NCBI GenBank assembly: GCA_944739405.2
Contig: OX123186.2
Span: forward strand, 14,501,552-14,565,551
Direction of reading: 5' to 3'
Length of the DNA stretch: 64,000 nt
From: Euclidia mi
Taxonomy: Eukaryota; Arthropoda; Insecta; Lepidoptera; Erebidae
Shown here: positions 30,272 to 42,794 of the stretch, piece by piece
Position numbering within the stretch: the stretch's first letter is position 1
How the letters are laid out: each line of letters starts with the position of its first letter
The notes under the pieces: model-generated
The model's database searches: none
What the model saw: the letters and a program-made list of their open reading frames with translations, nothing else
Told to the model about the DNA's origin: nothing
Program-made: the position numbers and the translations under genes

Positions 30272-31794
30272 ACCTGACTGCATTGTCGTAGGTGGGTGAA
30301 AGAACTATTTTCTATACCTGTCCATTATGAGGGGTAAAATAAGGATAAAATTTTGTTTGAAAATCCGCTAATGTCGAAGCTAGCACTACGAGTACATCTA
30401 GTCGTTGGCTCTCCTGTTAAAATAAAGAAAACTTGTTTCAACGTTTCTTTTAATTGAAACCAACTTCAAGGGGTAAAATAAGTGATGGAAATTTGTGAAG
30501 CCATGTGTAATAGATAGGAGAAAATAAAGTTTCAAACATTATTTTCTACCAGCAGTTGCCTATGCACATTGACAGTTGCAACGAGCGAGTCTAGTTCTCA
30601 ACGCCGAAGAGAAATACCAATTACCTGCCCTACTGTTGAAATGCAAGTACGAATGAATAAATCCTCGTTTCATTTTGGTTAAAAGCAGTATCGATACGAT
30701 GTTAATACAACGTAGGTTTTAATTATAGAGGCACGTGACTCAACGGCGCGAAGTAATTCGGACTGCTGGGCAGTATGTACTCCAGAAGCGAGCATTTTAA
30801 AGTTCAGTACTTCTGAAGTACACATCAACGCCTCTTTTTTGTATGATGAAAATAATTCAAAAACAGTTTGGATTTTCTGTCAAAGATATCAGATTCTTAC
30901 ACCTTCACAAGCTGGCAAATGCGATCATAGATCAATCTCTCGACCTTTGCGCGCTTCTGCCTAATTGCTAGACACCTTATCTATTATGAATTATCCCACC
31001 CGCTGCAATCACTATACTGAAAATTTTCTTTCTCCTTTTCTTCAGTTTTCGATGGCCTAAAGAAAAATAAACATAAATTCATATTACTGCTTCGTTACAT
31101 AAAATGAAATAAGTAATACCAAAAACGAATGAGTGTTGTTTTTATTTTTCAAAATATCCCGTCATATTTTATACTCGTAGTCTTACTTTTTGGTCCGGTT
31201 TGAGCCAGTCAAACATACCTATATTAGATATTTTAGCAGTGACATAGGTATTAAATATGTCCGTTCCGTCTTGACAACACTAGGATCCACGCCGACAAGC
31301 ATTACATGTCATTAAAATGTAACAACCAAGCTACAGACAAATATCAATCCTTCGATATAACCCAACCTTATGCCATGAGGTCGCACAACTTCTATCAACC
31401 ACAATTTTACTATCTTTCTTCTTTCCTAATAATGAATCCTTAGGTCACGAAACAGTAAACACAAACCCGAAAACAGCACAAACGAAGGCACTTTCAAAAT
31501 CACCCAGTTGTAAGTCGCTCTGTTTACCCATTAGATTCCATTACACAGGTACATGCAGTTACTAAAGGTATTAGCAGTAATTAGTACAACTCTACAAACT
31601 GGTACACTGGGGTGCACAAGTCATTTTGTGTTCGGTCGACGAAGTAAGACATTAGAAACTACTGAAAGTTTTTGTTGAGATTAGGTAGTAGAATCTTCTA
31701 CAACTATTTGTATTGCTATTTGATATCGCTTAGTACGTAATGAGTTTGAGATCTTGACTGCTAAAACGAAGACACCACTGCATGTTTGGCGAAG
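30272..31794. other. AT-rich, no gene seen
   Basis: No gene or repeat that I can support. Confidence 0.5.
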
Positions 31795-31795
31795 T

Positions 31796-31960
31796 AGTTT
31801 TTAGCGATCGTCTTGCCTTTTGAGCACTGCGCCGAGTGATCGATTGGGTTCGAAGCCCGCACGCGGCAACATTCTATGTGATGCTCAATTTGTTGTTTCG
31901 AGCCTAGGTATACTTTGTGGATGTGATTATATGTTAGACGTTGTCTTTTAAAAATAAGAC
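31796..31960 (+). repeat. SINE family D (tRNA-like head)
   Basis: A tRNA-like head with B box GGGTTCGAAGCCC, then GCAACATTCTATGTGATGC and a body with TTGTTTCGAGCCTAGGTAT. Family assignment is by the order of these blocks. Confidence 0.6.
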
Positions 31961-32282
31961 AAAAAATTTCGTTACGGCCTTTTTTTCGTGTGAGTGTGTG
32001 ACCAGTTCATAATTTTTCTGTCTCTGTCTTATTATGAACGGAAAGTCTTGTCGCGCTATAAGCACTACGTACGTAGTACAACAGAAAAATAAATTGTGGT
32101 GAAACAAACTCAAAATGGTGGCATGCACAATTATCATGTCACTGCCAGTTTGTTGTATGGTCAGTCGGACCGTAACGGAAAATTGTTCTGTGAAGTTTAG
32201 AATCATTTTTAGTCTGATCCAATGTTTGACAATTTCATCAGATAACAGCGAATTAATAAACTGTACTTGAGGGTTTTTTCAT

Positions 32283-32415
32283 TTCCCCGTTTCTTCCTAC
32301 TGCACCCCTACGGTCCCCAATGAACATACCTACATGGCAAATTTAATTGTAGCGCCCTATAGTTTTGTCTGTAGATTGTCTTTCAGTCAATCATTAACGC
32401 AAGAATTTTATATAA
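32283..32415 (-). repeat. interspersed repeat X, fragment
   Basis: CACCCCTACGGTCCCCAA, TGGCAAATTTAA and TTAACGCAAGAATTTTATAT match repeat X (17353-17560) in inverse orientation. Confidence 0.7.
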
Positions 32416-32849
32416 TTGTAGACAGATAACTGAAGAACCATAACCTTATTTTCATGTTGATTCTAGCTAAAATGACTATCAAAACTACTTGATGACATCA
32501 AAAATTACAATGAAAAGTAAAGAAAATTGCATAGATTTAGTTATATAACTGGAGAAGTAGTTTTCATTTGCTCGTCTTTCAAGTGCTGTAAGAACACGAA
32601 GCTTCTAGTCTACAGTGGATTAAAAACTACAATTAGTGGCACTTCGTATTGTAGTGTGTGAGTAGTTTTGTACTTTTCTAAAGTACTTTTGTAAAGTATG
32701 TGTATGCAACAAATTGCTGTGTAGATAATGTCTGTACTATATATTATATTTTCTCTACAAAACAGGTGGATAGCGCGGTCCAGCTACCATTCCATAAATT
32801 ATTTTTGCTAGTATTCATACCGAATCTACAACTACTACTACAACAGCCC

Positions 32850-33040
32850 AAGATTGTGAGGATGGATGAATGTATGGATGTTTGTAACTTTTTACGCAAA
32901 AATAACTAAACGGATTTCGATAAGACTTTGCAATAATAAAATGTTTGACAATGTAGCCTATATGTATACGCTACATCTTGTCCCAATAACCACCCAAGCG
33001 CGCAACGCATGCAAAGCAGCGGGCAAAAACAAGTCATATT
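32850..33040 (+). repeat. interspersed repeat Y-like, decayed
   Basis: GTATGGATGTTTGTAACTTT, CAAAAATAACTAAACGGATT and a 3' end CAGCGGGCAAAAACAAG resemble repeat Y and its relatives. Diverged. Confidence 0.45.
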
Positions 33041-33254
33041 ATAATTACATAAGAAATTAATGTTAAAATTGTTAGGATTTCATTATAAAACTAGTATTTA
33101 AGCTAACTTTAGAAACTTCAAATGACCATATATTTATTGAGACCGTGCACGACAATAGCGCCACCTAGCATGCGCAACTATTCGGGATTATGCCAAATAA
33201 TGACATATCAGTATTTTATTGCTTTCTAGTATGTAATTATAGTAAATTAAAGAT

Positions 33255-34207
33255 AAATAAATAGACGAAGTGGTATTTTTACTGTCAACGGTCATCCACT
33301 GCTGTCGGTATTCCAATTCGGATTCAGTAGGTACAGTCAATATTAACTCTTGTATTGATGTAATCTGAACTGAAACACTTGGTCATTGTTGCTTCTACGG
33401 TAGCTCTATTCGGCCAAAAGATAAAATTAGTAGTTGCACAAGCAAGATTTTGTAAGATCAAATGAAATATTCGTGAGATTGTGGTTCTGCTGTATAGCAA
33501 ATAATACACTCAATGCTGAAAATGTCAAGCCAGTTTTCATTTTTATAAAAAATAAGAAGTCGGTATTTAATGGAAACTGTACATTTTAAATAATAATATG
33601 TAGTTAATCTTGTTACTAAAAACTGCAAATTGCTACATGACACACCAGCAAGATCTAGGAGTTCTTGATCATTTTTATTGATGAAATACCAACAAATTAT
33701 TGACTTTTTGTTGCAGTAGGTACATTGATTATCATAAAATATTTTGTCAGTGCAACAGCTTTTATGTTTCATTCTTGCATTATTAATTGCTACAATTTTT
33801 GAAGTTGTTGCTATATCCACTTGGATTTCAGCATCAGAGTGATCACTGTAAATGAATCTATTACAAGTAATGGTTGTTTCTTTTAAATTCGATTCAGAAA
33901 ACAGATCGATTTGGCATCCTTGATCAGCCACACGAGGTTCGATTTGATTAAATTCATTTTCATCTTCAACTCTTACTCTTACTTGATTTGATGTGATATC
34001 TAAGACTTTTGTGGTACTACGTTTTATAAAACGTGTATATCTAGCTAACACCTGTGACTCTCTAACTTTCTTCTGTCGATATATTTGAGGGAATATCGTA
34101 GGAACATAACTTGGACTTGTCTGCACGTCAGATTTTTTGCCTCCAATAAAACGTTCACTCCAAATTGTGTCGTGACGTCTTGGAGTCCATGACGAGCCAT
34201 CAACACT
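33255..34207 (-). pseudogene. THAP-domain / DDE_Tnp_4-type (ISL2EU/Harbinger-like) transposase remnant
   Basis: A splice acceptor-like TTATTTTTCAG (minus strand) at about 34207 precedes a frame encoding SSWTPRRHDTIWSERFIGG and YVPTIFP, the second half of a THAP zinc domain. The Cys and His ligands of the usual CSxHF are Trp and Arg here. A spacer with GCQIDLF and AEIQVDI follows, then ELLDLAGVSCSNLQFLVTRL and IKYRLLIFY. In another frame at 33324-33509 the protein continues (TTISRIFHLILQNLA, NIDCT) toward the first catalytic Asp block, and IRIGIPTAVDD follows after a stop. The rest of the DDE domain and the 5' exon with the first THAP cysteines were not found. It would have bound and cut its transposon ends. 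It is now dead. Confidence 0.75.
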
Positions 34208-34234
34208 GAAAAATAAAACATTATTTAATATCAC

Positions 34235-34636
34235 ATAAAATACAGAACAAATAAAAATAATTTATTTATTAAGTATCGTATCTAATGTTTCTTTGATTTA
34301 ATTTCCACTCTACTGCTGGAAAAATATAGAATTTACACAGACTATTTGTGACGTTATTTTTGCAGTCCACAACACAAAAACAATTATGACCCATTTCAAA
34401 GATGATAATATTTAAGATCAAGAATTAAATTATCAGATAATGTATTTGTTATGACAAAATTCAAATCAAAAATCAAACTGACTTCCCGAATAGTTACGGA
34501 TTTCTGCCACGGCATGCGCTGCGATCGTTTTAGCTACCCCCTCCATGCACTTCGCACGTAGCGAATAGGCAGGATTAACATAATTATGTACAATAAAATA
34601 AAACTAAATATATCTTAATATATATATTTCTTGTGT
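34235..34636. other. AT-rich, no gene seen
   Basis: If the transposase at 33.3-34.2 kb had a 5' exon it should lie here or beyond, but I see no THAP N-terminal half. Confidence 0.4.
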
Positions 34637-34900
34637 GCGTGTGTATGTCCTGAACTCCTCCTAAACGACTGGACCGATCTTGATGAAATTTTTTGTGTGT
34701 GTTCAAGGGGACTTGAGAGTGGTTTAGATTCACAATTTAGTCTACTGGAAAATGTTTTTTTACTTAATTTTTAATTTGTAAGTAGTTGTGGTTTTTGAAA
34801 TGTTTCTCATTGGAAACGACGGACTGCGCTGCTATCGCAGTGTCAAATCTTATATCAATAATTTCGTCAAGGAGTACATCGTAACCTTACCTGAATAATA
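34637..34900 (+). repeat. interspersed repeat Y-like, diverged
   Basis: CCTAAACGACTGGACCGATC, TTGATGAAATTTTTTGTGTG and flanking AT runs are of the kind seen in repeat Y. Confidence 0.5.
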
Positions 34901-35197
34901 AAACATAAAAAAATAAAGATTTCGAGTCGACAACATATATCCGCAAAATTCGGATTGTCGAGTATTTTGTTCAATTCTAATGGTTCTGACAGACAAATCA
35001 CAGTCCCCATATTGGCCACTCTAGCGAAACGCCACAGATACCGGATAACATTTTGAGTACTACTAAGTCTTAGTACTAAGTAGTTTGTATGTGTACAGTC
35101 CGTTCACAGTTATTTTACCTCTGACAGATGTCGGTGTTTATTTTCTTTATGTTGGAATTGTACTCTGTGATGACAGGAATGTAAAATAGGGTTACCC

Positions 35198-35572
35198 GTG
35201 CATAACATTTTACCCAATATTAGTGGAAATACTTCAAAAATTCAAACGTTTGAAGCTCATGGCCGCAAAGTGGTTAGATTACCGCCATACCACTGCGAAC
35301 TAAACGCAATTGAACTTATGTGGAGTCTCATTAAAAGGCGAGTCACAAGCAAAAATTTACGACAAGAGGCAACCATCATTGTGAATTTAGCTGAAGAAGC
35401 TTTTCAATCCATCACTGCAGAAGACTGACAAAAACAATGCAAACATGAGCGCCACATTGAAGACAAGCTTCGTGAAACAGATGGGTCTACGGATGCTGAA
35501 ATGGACAGGTTCATAATAAAATTAAATTCTGAGTCTGATACAGAATCTGACAGCAGTTACGAATCATCATAA
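35198..35572 (+). pseudogene. DDE transposase C-terminus with in-frame TGA
   Basis: LPPYHCELNAIELMWSLIKR is the last catalytic (E) region of DDE_3-type transposases of the IS630/Tc1/mariner group. The frame stops at TGA (35426-35428) after ITAED, where relatives have Trp, and then stays open to TAA at 35570-35572 with an acidic, Ser-rich tail. The N-terminal DNA-binding part and the first two catalytic Asp residues are missing, so the copy cannot move itself. Confidence 0.85.
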
Positions 35573-35598
35573 CATTGGCAGTCCACATGGATCATTCT

Positions 35599-35657
35599 TA
35601 TAGACTCACGCCTGTTTCCATGCAGGGGTAGGCAGAGGTGTAAAATTACACCCACAT
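35599..35657 (-). repeat. SINE family B, 3' end only
   Basis: TATAGACTCACGCCTGTTTC and GGGGTAGGCAGAGGTGTAAA, the inverse of the family 3' end, lodged inside the mariner-type element. Confidence 0.8.
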
Positions 35658-35759
35658 TATTCTTATTCAAAATAAATATGAAAATTAAATTTGCAGTTTT
35701 TGTATTTGATAACTGTGAACGGACTGTAAATACTTTTTGCATTTATATTTCTAAAAGAG

Positions 35760-35835
35760 AGGCTGAGAGCCACCACCAAAGAAATATAACAACCTAGTCC
35801 AACCTCTCTGGCCACCACAAAGAAATATAACCTTA
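35760..35835 (+). repeat. short near-tandem repeat
   Basis: GCCACCACCAAAGAAATATAA recurs as GCCACCACAAAGAAATATAA about 50 bases on. AACCTAGTCCAACCTCTCTGG between them also occurs at about 39271-39292. Confidence 0.5.
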
Positions 35836-36536
35836 TTAAGTCATAGAAATAACGCTAAAGTAACAACAGCGGTTGCTATGATTGATACCTTCTTTCTAAT
35901 GGCACATGCAGTATGATAGAAAGAGCTATCGATAGGTTTAGCAGCACGCTCTTATAGCAGCCTTATGGTAGCCAGACAGTAGACAAAACATAGAGTGAGG
36001 AAACCGAGCGTTGTTCGTAACAGTGATGATTTATGGATAAATATTTTTGGTCAAATGTCAAACTTTAGTATGTGTCGATATATTTAAGCCGTAGAAGTAA
36101 ACAACTAAAATATTGAAACTGTAGTTTTTGGCGACGCCTGACAGTGCTTTGCAAAGAATTGGCAGACAGACAGTACTAAAAAAATTCACGTGTTTAATTG
36201 TTCGTTTTAGCCATAAAATCTATTAACAAAAAGTATTCATAAACTTATGAGTGATGTGTTGCGATGCGATGACAAGCGATGATAAGAAACTGTCACTTAG
36301 ATTATGTATTGTATGAATTATACCAGATTGGCTAATGCGGCAGGCTTTGGCAATTTGTTTGCGTTGCATCATATCACGTTGCTTGCTATCGCTTACGTTG
36401 GACACTGCTCGATTTTTTTAGAGTTGTAGGTAATCCGATTTGTGATACGCCAGCACAAATGATTCGCCTATGTTTAATATGTACCTATTAGTACAGCAGT
36501 GAACTGCTGAAGTGCTATACTTTGACAACCCAGTTG

Positions 36537-36785
36537 GCGTGAGTGTAACCGATTGCCACGCCGAAGCTTGCGGGTTCGATTCCCGCTCAAGTCAAACATT
36601 TGTGTGCATGAATATGGATGTTTGTCTTGGCCTGGTTGGTACTATGTATAATATGTAATATATTTACAAAAAAGTATAAACCTGTATATGTTAATCGATT
36701 GTCTAGTACCCGTAGCACAAGATATGCTTAGTTTGGGACCAGATGGTGTTGTGTGAATGTGGAAGAATATTATATTATATGGTAG
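36537..36785 (+). repeat. SINE family C (tRNA-like head)
   Basis: Head with B box GGGTTCGATTCCC and CTCAAGTCAAACATTTGTG. Body with TCTTGGCCTGGTTGGTAC, GCACAAGATATGCTTAGTTT and GGGACCAGATGGTGTTGTG. From recall this block order belongs to a common lepidopteran SINE. Appears near full length. Confidence 0.7.
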
Positions 36786-37155
36786 AATATTATATAGCGG
36801 ATCACAAGGCAAGACGTCTTTGATCAGTCAGGATGGCACTAATATGATAAATAATAAAGAAGTAGGTAGATTAATTAAAATCGTTGTAATTATTATATTT
36901 TATTAATATCTTTAAACTAAAATTACACTCGTTATGTTTTTATTTATTTACATAATATACCTTCATTAGAAACAAGATAACTATTAAGACAGTAAATATA
37001 AACATTAGAGTAAATTTTTGTATCATCTTCTTTGCTGCGCACAGTGTCGCGACTTCATAGAACATTTTATCATAAATCTAACTTTGGGTAAATCACATGT
37101 TTAACCTGAAATATATAGAAATGAAACCAAAACAAAGAAGTTTAACTGATATTTT

Positions 37156-37898
37156 TAGGGTTCCGTACCTAAAAAGTAAAAAACGGAACCCTATTACTAA
37201 GCCTCCGCTGTCTATCTGTCTGTTTGTCTGTCCGTCTGTCTGTCACCAGGCTGCATCTCATAAACCATGATAGCAAGAAAGCTGAAATTCTCACAAATTA
37301 TGTATTTCGGTTACCGCTATAACAACAAATACTAAAAATAAAAAAATGAAAATACTAAGGGGGGGTAACTACCCATACAAAAAACGTGTTTTTTTTAGTA
37401 TTTTTTGCTCAAAATTACTAACTGTAACAGGTAGACGCTTTAAATTTTTACAGAATATGAAGTTGTATATTACCTTTCAAAATAAATAATTAAATTTAAA
37501 AAAAGTAAATAATAAAGGGGGGCTCCCATACAACAAACGTAATTTTTAAGCAATTTGTTACTCGATCTTAATAAACAGGTAGAAACATATAAAGTACTAG
37601 AGGACGCCAGCAGCTACGCATGCATTTTTTATTAATTTACCCGTTTTGACCGATCCCGTGGGAATTTCGGGAAATCCCTTCTTAGGGCACCCCTACGGTC
37701 CCCAAGGAACATACATGCCAAATTTCAGCTTCCTACGCCCAATAGTTTCGGCTGTAGCGTGTCTGTCAGTCAGTCAGTAACGCAAGGATTTTACATATTA
37801 AGATTTAAGTATACATACAACGAACGTGATTTTCTTTTATAGATGATGGTACGGAACCCTTCGTGCGCGAGTCCGACTCGCACTTGCCCATTTTTTTT
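37156..37898 (+). repeat. interspersed repeat Z, copy 2, with repeat X nested inside
   Basis: Begins TAGGGTTCCGTACC and ends CGACTCGCACTTGCCC plus a T run, as copy 1 at 29608-30271 does. An inverted copy of repeat X (37595-37808) interrupts it before GGTACGGAACCCTTCGTGCG. Confidence 0.8.
37595..37808 (-). repeat. interspersed repeat X, copy 2, nested
   Basis: CTAGAGGACGCCAGCAGC to CGCAAGGATTTTACATAT, the inverse of 17353-17560, with high similarity (CACCCCTACGGTCCCCAAGG shared). Confidence 0.85.
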
Positions 37899-39389
37899 AT
37901 TCTATATCCAAAAATTGCCTTAAATCAGTATTTAAAATATTTTTTATGTTTATTTCCCGATCTATTCGTGGATATTAATGGATCCGAAGTAAGTAAAAGC
38001 ATGGTAATTAGGTCTTGATTAGTATCCGATCTTGAGATTTTGCGTGTATGGTGATCTCTAAAATTTCTGGCATCTTTATGTCGTCCTTCTAGCGCATCTT
38101 CAGAAAGCTGGCCAATTGGTAAGGGAAAAGATTGTATTAATTCGGTCGAAACCTAAGACAAAATATCTCAATTTGAGCACGTTCTAGCAGACTGAGAGTT
38201 TTCTAGCGTAAAGTATACTTATTGAGCTAACATATATAAAAAAATTAGAGATGTGATATGATGTGATTTTTTTGAAAATCGAATCAAAGTATCAATATAT
38301 TGAAATTTTTTTGTGTGTTTAGAAAATGCTCAGAACTTACCAACTTCACACATCTTGCATTATTAAAAAAGCAAATTAGACAGATAAGTAACTATTCAAG
38401 ACTACTATAGTAATATAACACTGATTAAATCTGAATATCACTTGTAACTGTAGCAAGAAAGTTATTTGTGCGCACACAAACTATTTTAATGCATCAACAA
38501 TATCAATGTTTACTTACCCATATTTACTATAATATAATTCCTGCTTACATTTGATGAAATACCAAAAAATCACCTGCAAAAATGTTGCAAAAAAGCATTT
38601 ATGATAAAGACTCGCGACACTGTGCTGCGTGATGAATGCGATTTACATCCCAATAAGATGCAGGCCATAACGATTCAAAGCCGGATAAGTGAAACTGTAA
38701 TTTCCATAATTTGAATCTGCACAACCCACTGGTGTATGCTTTTATAGTCTGTAACGTAATATCATAATAATCCTGTACGCGTAGTCAACATACCTAGATT
38801 ACGCGTACACTGGAACGCTTGGTCCGTACAAGGCTTTAGGTTAATAGACGCTACTTTTAAGGTAGGTATCTAAGTAAATTATGTAATTAAACTGCGCTTA
38901 CTATCAAACACGTCATAGAAAATTAGACCGCTGGACATCTTTGTTTATTACCAACTTAGCAACCGCGGCGCGCTGTCGCTTCCAGCTACAGTTTTACATT
39001 CATGTCCGATAGTTTGTTTCCGTATTTATCCCTCATTCAAAAAACATCGATATCTCCTTTCACTGTCAAATCCCATCACTCCTTAGTGATAGGATTTGAC
39101 ATCACGGCTATTTAGAGAATGCAGTCAATGATATGAGTCTGTAAGGAGTCTATGCCTCTTTAAATGAGACGCGTAATTTGACGTTATGATTAACCAAATA
39201 AGACCAACTGACATAACATGTTGCACGTTCGGTATAAGGAAATATAGCGAGCATGTTTTCTATAGTCTAAACCTAGTCCAACCTCTCTGGCCCCACGCTA
39301 CAAGAGCTGACATTCTTAAAGAGTTAAAACGACAATAAAAGGAGATTTGTGTTACCCCGAACATAGACGATTTATTTTTATTTTTTATT
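37899..39389. other. AT-rich, no gene seen
   Basis: No gene. Contains the hairpin at 39065-39100 and a 9-bp inverted repeat GTACGCGTA near 38775-38808. Confidence 0.5.
39065..39100. repeat. 16-bp-stem hairpin
   Basis: GTCAAATCCCATCACT, loop CCTT, AGTGATAGGATTTGAC. One mismatch in 16 pairs. May be the relic of a fold-back element. Confidence 0.7.
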
Positions 39390-39641
39390 TATAGACTCAC
39401 ACCTGTATCCCCGAAGGGGTAGGCAGAGGTGTAATATTACACCCACATTTTGCCAGGAAATTTTAGGTCCCACGTAATAGGGGGCGAGCCTATTGCCGTA
39501 CCAGGCACATTACCAGACTCCGTGCTGCTACTGAGAATTTCCTAATGGAAAAACCCAATAACACTTTGCCCGACCCGGGAATCGAACCCGAGACCTCCCA
39601 ATCCCACGCGCACATTTATGCCGCGAGACCAACGAGGCAGT
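39390..39641 (-). mobile_element. SINE family B, full copy
   Basis: From TATAGACTCACACCTGTATC (3' end) to GACCAACGAGGCAG (tRNA-like head). Contains GGGAATCGAACCCGAGACC (B box side) and GGCGAGCCTATTGCCG. Short similar flanks, TAGACGAT and TAGATGAT, may be the target duplication. Confidence 0.85.
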
Positions 39642-39729
39642 AGATGATATACTATAAATAGAGAACCCCGAATTTACGCAAGCGAAGCCGCGGGCAAAAG
39701 CTAGTACTATTATATTATTGTCGTACATT

Positions 39730-42700
39730 ATTTTACAGTTGATGTGCTTTGTATCACTGAACATTTTATAAAATCAGGCTACGAAAACCACCTGCGTATC
39801 CCAAATTACAATCTCGCAGCTTGTTTTTGTCGTACAGATAGCAGCCGTGGTGGTGTTTGTATTCTGGTTAGATCAGGTTATAAGTATAAGGAAATACCAT
39901 CAGTTGCATTATCTTCAATAAATGAATTATTTGAATGTTGTGCAATCGAATTAATAGATTACAAAATTGCGATAATATGCTTGTAAAGAACTCCAAAAAA
40001 TATAAATCTGAATGCCTTTTTTATAAAATTGGAACAATTGTTAAATGAAATATGTAAGAAGAATTACGAAAATGTTATACTGGCAGCAGATTTCAACATT
40101 GATGTGTTAAAAACTAATAATATCACAAAAGAATTTAAATATCTACTTGAAAGCTTTAATTTGTCCCTTGCTATATCACAACCTACTAGAATGCAAAGTA
40201 AAACATGTATAGACAATATTGCGCACAACATCAAAAAATCATGTAAGACGGAAGTGTTGGAATTTGCATTGTCTGACCACACTGCTCAGTTATTGAAATG
40301 TCCGGTGAGTTATAAACATTCGATTAAGTATTGGCGTAAAACACAAAGGGATTATTCGAAAGAGAACATGGTGAAATTTCGTGATTGCCTGAAAAATATT
40401 TCATTTTCTGATGTTTATCAAACAGATGATCCAAATAGAGCATATACGCTGTTTATAGACCAATTTAAACTGTTTTATAACTTGTGCTTCCCGGAAAGAC
40501 TCTTTACAATAACAGTTAAGAGAAAGGTAAAATGGATTACTGCTGGTATTAAACTATGTAGTATAAAGAAAAGGCAACTTCTCAGGAAGTACAGGTATAA
40601 ATCTACAAGAGAAAATAAAATTAACTATGTTAAATACGCAAAACTGTTTAAAAAGATCATAAACCTGACTAAAAGGGCTCAAAATAATTATAATATTAAA
40701 ACATCACAAAATAAAAGTAAACTTACATGGCAAATAATTCAAAATTCAAAAACTAATTTACCTAACGAATCATTATGTAACATAAAAATAAATAATAGGA
40801 TTATAACTAACCCAGATATAATAGTAAAAGAATTTAATGATTATTTCATAGATAAAATAGTACCCATAAGAGCAACAGGTGACAAAGTTTCCTCACATAT
40901 AGATGCATGTAAGAACTCAATGTTTATGACTCCAAGTGTACCATTAGATATACTTAACATCATTAACCAACTCAAAAATACCAATAGTGTAGGTAGTGAT
41001 GAAATCTCTACAAGGGTTATAAAATTTGTTGGAGATTTGATATGTGGACATATTAGCTACATCTTAAACCTGTGCATAATGCATGGCGTGTTCCCCGACA
41101 TACTAAAATTGTCCATTATTAAGCCAATATTTAAAAAAGACAATAAAGAACTGATCCAAAACTACAGACCTATCGCCCTTGTATCGATAATGTCAAAGAT
41201 CTTTGAGAAATTTATTTGTAACAACATATATTCGTATTTTGAAAAAAATAATATTCTGTGCAACGAACAAAAGGGCTTTAGAAAGGGAGTGACAATCAAT
41301 ATGGCATTATAAAACTTTCTTAACACTATAATAACCAATATGGATAAAAGATCGCCTGTCTGTGCAGTCTTCTGCGATATGACGCAGGCGTTCGATTACG
41401 TCAACCACTCAATTTTATTAACCAAAATTGAATCGTATGGTATTCGAGGAAACGTCCTAAAGTTGCTTAAATCCTATCTCTCAAATAGAAGACAACTTAC
41501 TAGAGTTACTAAACTTGATTTTAAAACTAAGGAAGAAAAGATCTATCTTTCAAAAGAACGTGTGGTCAAATTTGGTGTCCCACAAGGTAGTGTATTGGGT
41601 CCTTTATTATTTACAGTTTATATAAATGATCTACCAAAAGTAACTAAGTATCCTATGACACTCTTTGCAGATGATAGCACGATTGCTAACGTAATGTAAA
41701 TTATGAAACTGAAAACAACAATACGCTATCATCTGTAATACGATGGTTAGATAACAATAATTTAAAAATTAATTTATCAAAAACTAAAATTATGTATTTT
41801 AGTCAGAGACAAACCCAGACTTCTAAAATGTGCATAAACTATAAGAATAATAACGTAGAAGAGACTGAACACGCAAAATTTCTTGGGTTAATAATTGATA
41901 ACAAATTGAATTGGAAGGCACACATTGAACAATTATGTAAAAGGGTCAGCAGTGCTTCTTATGCACTATATAAACTGGCCCCGACAGTCAACACAGAAGC
42001 ACTGCTTACAGCCTACCATGGTCTTGTTGCGTCCCTACTTAGGTATGGAATAATATTCTGGGGCAACTCTACAGACACAGATATAGCCTTTAAGATGCAA
42101 AAAAGATGCATTAGGTCAATGTTTGGGTTACAGGTGACGGATAGCTGTAGACCATACTTCACTCAATTTAAAATCCTAACACTACCGTCAATGTATATTT
42201 TAGAAATAATATTGTTCGTCAAATCCAACCCCGAATTATTTCCTCGCTTTTCTGATAATTTTCAACGTAACAGACGTCACGGTAATAGACTATGCATTCG
42301 TAGTTCAAATACAGCCCTGATGTGGAAAAGTATTTTTTGTTTAGCTCCTAAAACTTATAATAAAGTGCCTGATTCATACAAGGATTTGAATTTTAATCAA
42401 TAAAAAAAATCATTAAAACATTTACTAAGCTCTAAATGTTACTATGATATTAATGACTTTTTAAATGATACACTGTAAAATTTACATTATTTAATGATCT
42501 TTGCATTTATATTTTATAATTTATGTTTATCTAAAATTCTGTTACTAATTTTCTGACATGTATTTCTCGTAATTTTGTTCTTCTGATATTACTGAATTCT
42601 TTGACATTTTAATCATAATTTTGTTTACGTTATATATTATGTTTGTTAATTAAACAGCTAATTAATAAAACTTATCTGATTTGCACGCCAGTGAAGGCAG

Positions 42701-42791
42701 AATATGATGTACTTTAGAATGCTATGTTATTTAAGATCTTTGTGACCATGTTCCAGCAAATAAAGATTATTATTATTATTATTATTATTAT
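39730..42791 (+). mobile_element. 5'-truncated LINE (Jockey/CR1 group)
   Basis: Starts within the endonuclease domain and runs through RT to a 3' UTR and an AATAAAGATTATTATTATTA tail at about 42759-42791. ORF1 and the 5' end are missing. Confidence 0.9.
39735..42478 (+). pseudogene. LINE ORF2 remnant: endonuclease and reverse transcriptase
   Basis: Endonuclease part: LCITEHFI, GGVCILVRSG, AADFNIDVL and LSDHTAQLLKC. RT part: YRPIALVSIMSKIFEKF, FCDMTQAFDYVNHS, KFGVPQGSVLGPLL and LFADDST (FADD in place of YADD, as in many of this group). One frame is broken only by TAA at 39984-39986 and TAA at 41310-41312. A frameshift near 41697 follows, then TAA at 42401-42403, after which the same frame goes on to CYYDINDFLNDTL and its proper stop at 42476-42478. 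So three stops and one frameshift. It is related to the LINE at 52.7-57 kb but of another family. Confidence 0.9.
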
Positions 42792-42794
42792 GTG

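Larger units (their letters stand above)
35096..35726 (+). mobile_element. Tc1/mariner-type deletion derivative
   Basis: 631 bp with perfect 18-bp inverted ends, CAGTCCGTTCACAGTTAT at 35096-35113 and its inverse at 35709-35726. It is flanked by TA on both sides (35094-35095, 35727-35728), the target preference of this superfamily. Inside are only the C-terminal part of a transposase (35198-35572) and a SINE tail (35599-35657). Confidence 0.9.

Noticed and set aside
30725..30840. AGTACTTCTGAAGTAC palindrome with GAGGC-like ends, looked at as a MITE
   Set aside because: The ends do not pair beyond a few bases and no target duplication was found.
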